From Liolophura sinensis (taxonomy: Eukaryota; Mollusca; Polyplacophora; Chitonida; Chitonidae), in NCBI RefSeq assembly GCF_032854445.1, contig NC_088297.1, positions 8,791,375 through 8,855,374 of the forward strand: a stretch of 64,000 nucleotides of DNA, given 5' to 3'. Each line of letters opens with the position of its first letter. Within the stretch, counting starts at the first letter, position 1. The notes under the pieces were generated by a model. The model saw only the letters and a list, made by a program, of their open reading frames with translations, was not told the DNA's origin and made no database searches. Made by a program: the position numbers and the translations under genes. Below are positions 58,801 through 64,000 of the stretch, piece after piece.

Positions 58801-59116
58801 CTGTGTAATTCCAATGTTCGCCTAGGTCGCTCACTTCGGTGGCCATACTGGATTTCGGGGAAAAACCTTTAAACATATTCTTCTTATGAACCAACGAAAT
58901 GAAATTCGCTGTCTAAGACCGGGATTGAACACACGCATCATGTAGTCATGTAACTTTATACTGAGGCAAGCCTCGCTCTCCAAATAATGAATATATGTTC
59001 ATAGTTCTCTGCGTGTAAGTAGACGTAAGTCCTTACAATGAAAACTGATATCGTACTTACCACAAATTGTATGTTAAATACATATAAGTGTGACAGGAAG
59101 TACACACGACTGATTA

Positions 59117-59229
59117 AAGTCATGTCGACTAGATCTTGTTAGTCATGCCGACTAGATCTTGTTAGTCATGCCGATTAAATCTTGTTAGTCATGCCGATTA
59201 GATCTTGTTAGTCATGTCGATTAGATCGT
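59117..59229. repeat. 23-bp tandem repeat, five units
   Basis: GTTAGTCATGCCGATTAGATC-like units, with a TCGA/CCGA alternation and an AGATCT half palindrome. Confidence 0.85.
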
Positions 59230-60253
59230 CAAAATAAATCAAACTTAGAAACTGGAAAACACAGTGTTAAGCAATCTAAAGTCGGTTCCAAGCTCCATGA
59301 GACTATAAAGAATGTATGTGAAAACTGATGTCGTACTTACCGCAACGAGACTCACACAACAATAAAACACGACGTCACACTCACGCCACTTTGACGTATC
59401 TAGGTTAACTGCAATGGCCTAAGCTTATCGTTGATCGCTCTAAATGTATGACCTTTTGTGAGGGAGTTAAAGAAAACGGCAGTATGAAAGATACCTTTTT
59501 TTTTTTACACGTTTTCTTAAGTTTTCGGGGTGGAATAGACTTCAACACCTTTGTCTTGGTGTTTGGTGTGTAACCCGATACCGCTGAACCTTGTTTCGCA
59601 CTGACTGCTCTCAACGAAGTTGGAGGTTGGGGGGGGGGGGGTACACTGCATGGAATCACCTTGTCTATCTGTCTGACGTTAGGCACGATTTTGTTCATAC
59701 GCCTTCTCCCAAAATACTGCGCTGCTGAATTTGGTTAAACTTACTGTACATCTTGTAAATCATATGAACTTGTGGGTGGCAATCGGGTAATTATTCATGA
59801 GTTCACAATCATCCCCATTTAGGACTTCGCGTAATAGTGCTTTTCCATGTATTCAGATTTTCCATGTATTCAGACTTCCGTGACACTTTTCCTAACCCTA
59901 TTTTCATGGAACTTGACACTGCATCTTCGTTATCATCTAAACTTGTGCATACTTAAATGTAGTCACCCTTTCAGGTATTTCATGCAATAATAAATTTTCA
60001 TGTGAGCTGTAAGCTCTTGCTACATTTCTCAATTCAAGTACTGGATGTACTTGTATTGCAAGCAGTGTTCAACAATTTTTACGTATTTTTTGATTGCTGT
60101 TTAATGCCAAACTGATGACTTTTTCATTAGGCCCGAAGGCGCTCAGTTACCTGGACGGAGGAAAACCCAGTACTCGACGTAAAACACTGACCTTTTGCAA
60201 CTTAATGACGAGCTTTCATATGTGTGGCTTGGAGATATCGGTGGAGAATCCAG

Positions 60254-60317
60254 GACAAAAGCCCCGGTGGACAGAAACCTCGGCGGACAAAAACCCCAGT
60301 GGACAAAAGCCCTGTCG
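60254..60317 (+). repeat. 16-bp repeat, four units, with an inverted copy 1.6 kb away
   Basis: GGACAAAAGCCCCGGT and three variants repeat exactly every 16 bp. The inverse, GTCCGCCGGGGCTTTTGTCC, lies at 61869-61888. The pair may mark the ends of a non-autonomous element of about 1.63 kb. Confidence 0.7.
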
Positions 60318-60574
60318 TCTTATTAAACTAACATAATATGTCCCAAAGTCTGAACAACATGATGTTATATATTTATTGACGAGGATTACATATACTTTGT
60401 TTGCTATATAAAAACTTGCCATCAAAATGTATCACTGTTGATCACTCGGGTTCAACAGCTTTCTTCTCATAAACTTTTTTCAAAACAATATGGTCAAACT
60501 AATACTATTATAGAATGCTTTTCTTCAATGAAATATAAGTTTATTCTCCAAAACATCTACAATCCTGTGTCGAG

Positions 60575-60838
60575 TCACACCTAAGACTTTGAAAGACGAG
60601 GTTCTTACTTCCTCGCTTGGCGTTCAGCATGAAGGGAATAGTGCAACGACTGGTTGACCCCTATCAGGCTTACTTACCTTCGGTAAGTCGTCTCAGTGAA
60701 GCAGCACTAGATAAAAGAGCGGTGGAAATCCGTCGTGCAACAAGGAGGCACATTACATACACCCTAAGGATTTCGTCGTCATATGACTGAAAAATTGTTG
60801 AGTGCGACGTTAAACCCCAAGTACTCACTCACTCACTC
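60575..60838 (+). mobile_element. SINE2, near-full copy lacking the tRNA head
   Basis: GTCGAGTCACACCTAAGACTT through TTGAGTGCGACGTTAAACCC and CTCACTCACTCACTC. Confidence 0.9.
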
Positions 60839-62154
60839 CGAAGCATCTACCATTATACTCAGTTTGACTGGTTGAAATTTTTCAGCTTGGCAGACTGGTT
60901 ATAGCTTATTATGATTCACAGTATCCGTCGCACATGCCATAACGAATTTTTTTTATGTCGGTTTTCAGGCACGTATGCAGTTTTAAGTGTTCAGTGTAAC
61001 AGATATATTTGAAACTTTCGAAATATGAACCAAATCTTATTTTAGTTTACAAGAAAAATATTATTTTCGAAAACGAAAAAGAATAAAAAATTTAAATTTA
61101 TGTTTGTAAGTTTCTGTGTAATTTCTGCTTTCTAAGTACAACATGGATGTATATGATCTAATGCAAATTATTCGGAATCATAAAATTGCAAATTGCAAAA
61201 ACTGACAAATTTACAAAAGGTGAAATTTTCAAAACTCAACAGTAAAGTATCCATTTGATAACAGTGCAATTTTTGCCACAAACAGAAAAAAAATTGGTTT
61301 CGACTTTATCGTTTTTATTCCGATTGTTTTTATTTCATGATTTTATGTATACCCTTGGACACACAGGCCTATATCGCTGGAATCCTCTCGCTAGGCTGAT
61401 AGTAATAGAAGCAATAAAAAAAGGCACGTTTTAGTTCTTTTGTTTTCTGAGGATAAAACAATCCCTTCATGGTGGCTACCAGCATGTACAATCAACCGTA
61501 GTCTATATCATGTAAAATATATTTCCCGGATAGAAACAATCGACATATTCGTAAGATCTGTGTTCTTATAGGAATGAAAGTCTAACACAAGCTTCAACAG
61601 CTATTGTTTACCATATTTGTAGATTTCTTTTCAGAAATTGAAGGGAGGTTAAGGATTCTGTATATCCTTGAGAGCTCTTAGCGATTTCGAGCCAAGCAAA
61701 ACAAAAAAAAAAAAAAAGATTTCGTGAACAAACTTGCTGTTTGAACGAGTAGGACGGGGTTCTATTGCAAACGTATGTTAACATCTAAAACATCACATCA
61801 GGTAGAAAGTTTCAATATTTCTCAAAGAAGCTATCAACGTTTGTCATTCACCATATACTCTTAATATTGTCCGCCGGGGCTTTTGTCCGTCCTCCACTGG
61901 TGGAAGACAAATGTTTTTCAACGAACGTTAGACTGTGCTAACTCCTGATCAGGGTACTTCAGACGATGTCTGCTCAGTGTATCCAAAACACTGAACACAG
62001 ATATATAGCAATCAACAGGGAAAATACAGGTTGTAAAGGTGGCACATTTTATTTGTATCCACACGTGCATTTTATATACGCGGTTCGTACAGAGGTGTAG
62101 CGTCTGAGTCTCATCAACTGTGTGAGTGGCTTAATTATACATGGCCAGTTTTCT
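60839..62154. other. AT-rich gene-free interval and 3' UTR of the exon at 62.2 kb
   Basis: No coding exon is supported. A minus-strand AATAAA at 62053-62048 lies about 100 nt past the stop codon at 62155 and is a likely poly(A) signal. Confidence 0.5.
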
Positions 62155-62639
62155 CTAATTCTGTTTTCTTGACGCTACCCACATTTTATACTCCAGCTGA
62201 CTTTGGGCGAAGGCAGGTGATTTAGAAATGGAACAAGGGTATTTGGTGGCTTCCAGGTATTTGTCAAGGTTAGACCGCAGGGACTGCATGGCTGTCACTT
62301 TATATTCCAGTCCAGCGGGTGTTTTCGCAGTCCTGTAGAATTCTACCAGATAAGCGTCTAGCTCCTGTGGTGGGATTTCATGAATTCCTCTCATATCGTC
62401 AAACTGCCCGCCCCACAACCAGCGTTCAAAGGAAGCCACCGCCCCTACGATGTTTCTGATGGTCGCTTCGGGCATTTTGCCGTGGTTTTGTAAACGTTCT
62501 CGTCTTTTGGAATTCTGTTCGCTTATCGTCTTCTTTCTGGTCACGTGATCTCCAAACTGTCGTCTGCTTGGAATTTCAGCTCCTTCTCGGTCAGCGTCAA
62601 ACAGATTACGATCCCATGAGTTGCTCACGTTGTCTCGTC
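62155..62639 (-). CDS. Terminal exon with Crypton/ZMYM-type recombinase-like N-terminal domain
   Basis: Acceptor TTTGCAG precedes position 62639; the frame (phase 1) stays open for 161 codons to TAG at 62157-62155. There is no internal start I trust, so earlier exons must lie upstream (right). Residues such as FERWLWGGQ, IHEIPPQELDAYLVEF, GLEYKVTAMQSLRSNLDKYL and PAFAQSQLEYKMW match the core-binding part of the tyrosine-recombinase-like (DUF3504-type) domain of ZMYM2/3/4, QRICH1 and Crypton elements. The catalytic half is absent: the protein stops nine residues after YKM. It is either a domesticated Crypton-derived gene isoform or a truncated element copy. A poly(A) signal about 100 nt downstream favours a real 3' end. 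Confidence 0.62.
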
Positions 62640-63126
62640 CTGCAAACGATAATGAAAATACACTTATAATGTATCTTTATACCTCCTTGAGAACATTTAC
62701 ACAGAAACTCACAGACAGACAAATAAAACATAACCTTTTATGCCGATAGGTAATAACCCTTCACCTCACAGTAAAACTGACTCTTTGTACCTGTATTCAA
62801 GAAGTTCAGTAATATAACAAGCCTACACATATATTTAATGATTCATTAAACACAAATGTTCAAAGTTAAAGCTAATGATGCAGAAAAAGTTAAAAACATT
62901 TTCCGCTTTTGGGTCATACCCTACTGAAAGTGTTATTTTGTCATTACAATCCCCGTTTATGCATATTTTCTGTCAGCGCTCGGCATTTTACGCAAAAGTG
63001 ACGTCAGGGGCGAATCGTGGTGTCCTGTTCTTCCACCAATCATGGGGAACCTTTCCCGCAAGGGGCATGGGGACCTTATTCGGGCTCTGCATGCATCAAT
63101 TCCTGTGGCCACATATCTACCGTCAT
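62640..63126. other. Upstream of the recombinase-like exon; no further exon found
   Basis: Presumed intron on the minus strand. I see no exon with both splice sites and matching phase. Confidence 0.4.
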
Positions 63127-63330
63127 ATATTTATATTTATCTGATTGGTGTTTTACGCCGTACTCATAACAACGGCGGCCAACATTATGGTGGGAGGAAA
63201 CCGGGCAGAGCCCGGGTGAAACTCTCGACCATCCGCAGGATGCTGGCAGGCCTCCCCGTGTACGACCGGAGAGGAAGCCAGCATTAGCTGGACTTGAACT
63301 CACAGCGATCGCATTGGTGAGATGCTCCTG
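63127..63330 (-). mobile_element. SINE1, near-full copy
   Basis: GATTGGTGTTTTACGCCGTAC, then a short deletion, GAGGAAACCGGGCAGAGCCC, and B box GGACTTGAACTCACAGCG. Confidence 0.9.
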
Positions 63331-63623
63331 TCACACAGTATATGTGGAATACTTCTGAGAATTCGGCGATAAGTACCCGGCTTCACATACATAGCAGAAA
63401 ACACAGCAGTTTGTAAAGCACAAATACAAACTATTTTTATTAGCGCCAAGAAAACACAATAGACATACAAACGCGTATAAGTGACATATAATATGAGTGA
63501 TAGCAAATGTTGTAAAGGCAAGCTTAACCCAACAGGCTTTCACTATCGACGTAGTACAAAACAGTCAACCTTGTTCCTTTTACTGTAGAGCCTAAATGTA
63601 CACATGCGCCTATCAGTACATTT

Positions 63624-63893
63624 GGGGGCCTCCGTGGCTCAGATGTCCAGCGCGCTAGCGCAGCGTAATGACACAGGACCCCCTCACCAATGCGGTCGCT
63701 CTGAGTCATGCTCATGCTGGCTTCCTCTCCGGAAGTGGGAAACGTGGAAGGTCTGCAGAAACCTGCGGATGGTCGTGGCTTTTCCCCGGATTCTGTCCGG
63801 TTTCCTCCCATCATAAAGCTGGCCGTCGTCGTATAAGTGAAATATTCTGGAGTGCGGCGTAAACTACCGATCAAATAAATAAATAAATAAATA
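63624..63893 (+). mobile_element. SINE1, full copy
   Basis: GGGGCCTCCGTGGCTCAG to GAGTGCGGCGTAAACTACCG and AAATAAATAAATAAATAAAT. Confidence 0.93.
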
Positions 63894-64000
63894 TCAGTAT
63901 TGGGAGCATTTAAATCATATGAAAAAAGTGCAGTAAACCACATAGATAATGTCATGGAAGTTTTCACGAATTAATCACCCTGTCGAAATACAGTTTGGAC

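Overview
The window is eukaryotic nuclear DNA: spliced genes, TATA promoters, poly(A) signals and dense tRNA-headed SINEs. The SINE tails (TTGAGTACGGCGTAAAAC type, followed by AAATAAATAAA) and the gene structures suggest a marine lophotrochozoan, most likely a mollusc. The species is not identifiable from what I can see.

Region 1 (0.6-8.4 kb, minus strand) is SDF2, an ER-resident MIR-domain cochaperone. Five exons are readable in perfect phase (8360-8276, 7255-7143, 6689-6607, 5315-5176, 720-639); the last about 45 codons lie off the left edge. Intron 4 ends in a 2.9-kb array of 94 complete 31-bp units. Each unit is a copy of the exon-5 splice acceptor: 14 nt of intron plus the first 17 nt of the exon. 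The intron therefore carries about 95 tandem 3' splice sites.

Region 2 (8.4-21.8 kb) holds no gene I can support. It contains SINEs, a hairpin-bearing repeat group (13.6-15.1 kb) and a 37-bp minisatellite (17.4-18.4 kb).

Region 3 (21.8-57.1 kb) is a cluster of five paralogous secreted-protein genes, here called A (+), B (-), C (-), D (-, frameshifted) and E (+). They end in the same eight-cysteine module, C-x8-CC-x(4-5)-C-x(10-12)-C-x(6-8)-CC-x4-C, on its own last exon. The plan is a non-coding first exon after a TATA box, an intron whose acceptor abuts or nearly abuts the ATG, an exon with signal peptide plus a variable low-complexity part (proline-rich in A, C and D, glutamine-rich in B, none in E), a phase-1 intron, then the cysteine exon. 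In A, C, D and E that phase-1 intron is of the rare U12 type (GTATCCTTT donor, TCCTTRAC branch site 12-13 nt before the acceptor). In B an intron at the same place and phase is an ordinary U2 type. TATA-to-donor spacing is 103, 103, 102 and 103 nt in A, C, D and E. I do not recognise the cysteine module as a named family. The architecture suggests secreted structural or defence polypeptides; this is inference.

Region 4 (57-64 kb) is repeat-rich, with one terminal coding exon (62155-62639, minus) resembling the N-terminal half of Crypton-type tyrosine recombinase/ZMYM-QRICH1 domains. At least six SINE types, a short TIR element, satellites and an unclassified five-copy dispersed repeat fill introns and intergenic DNA.
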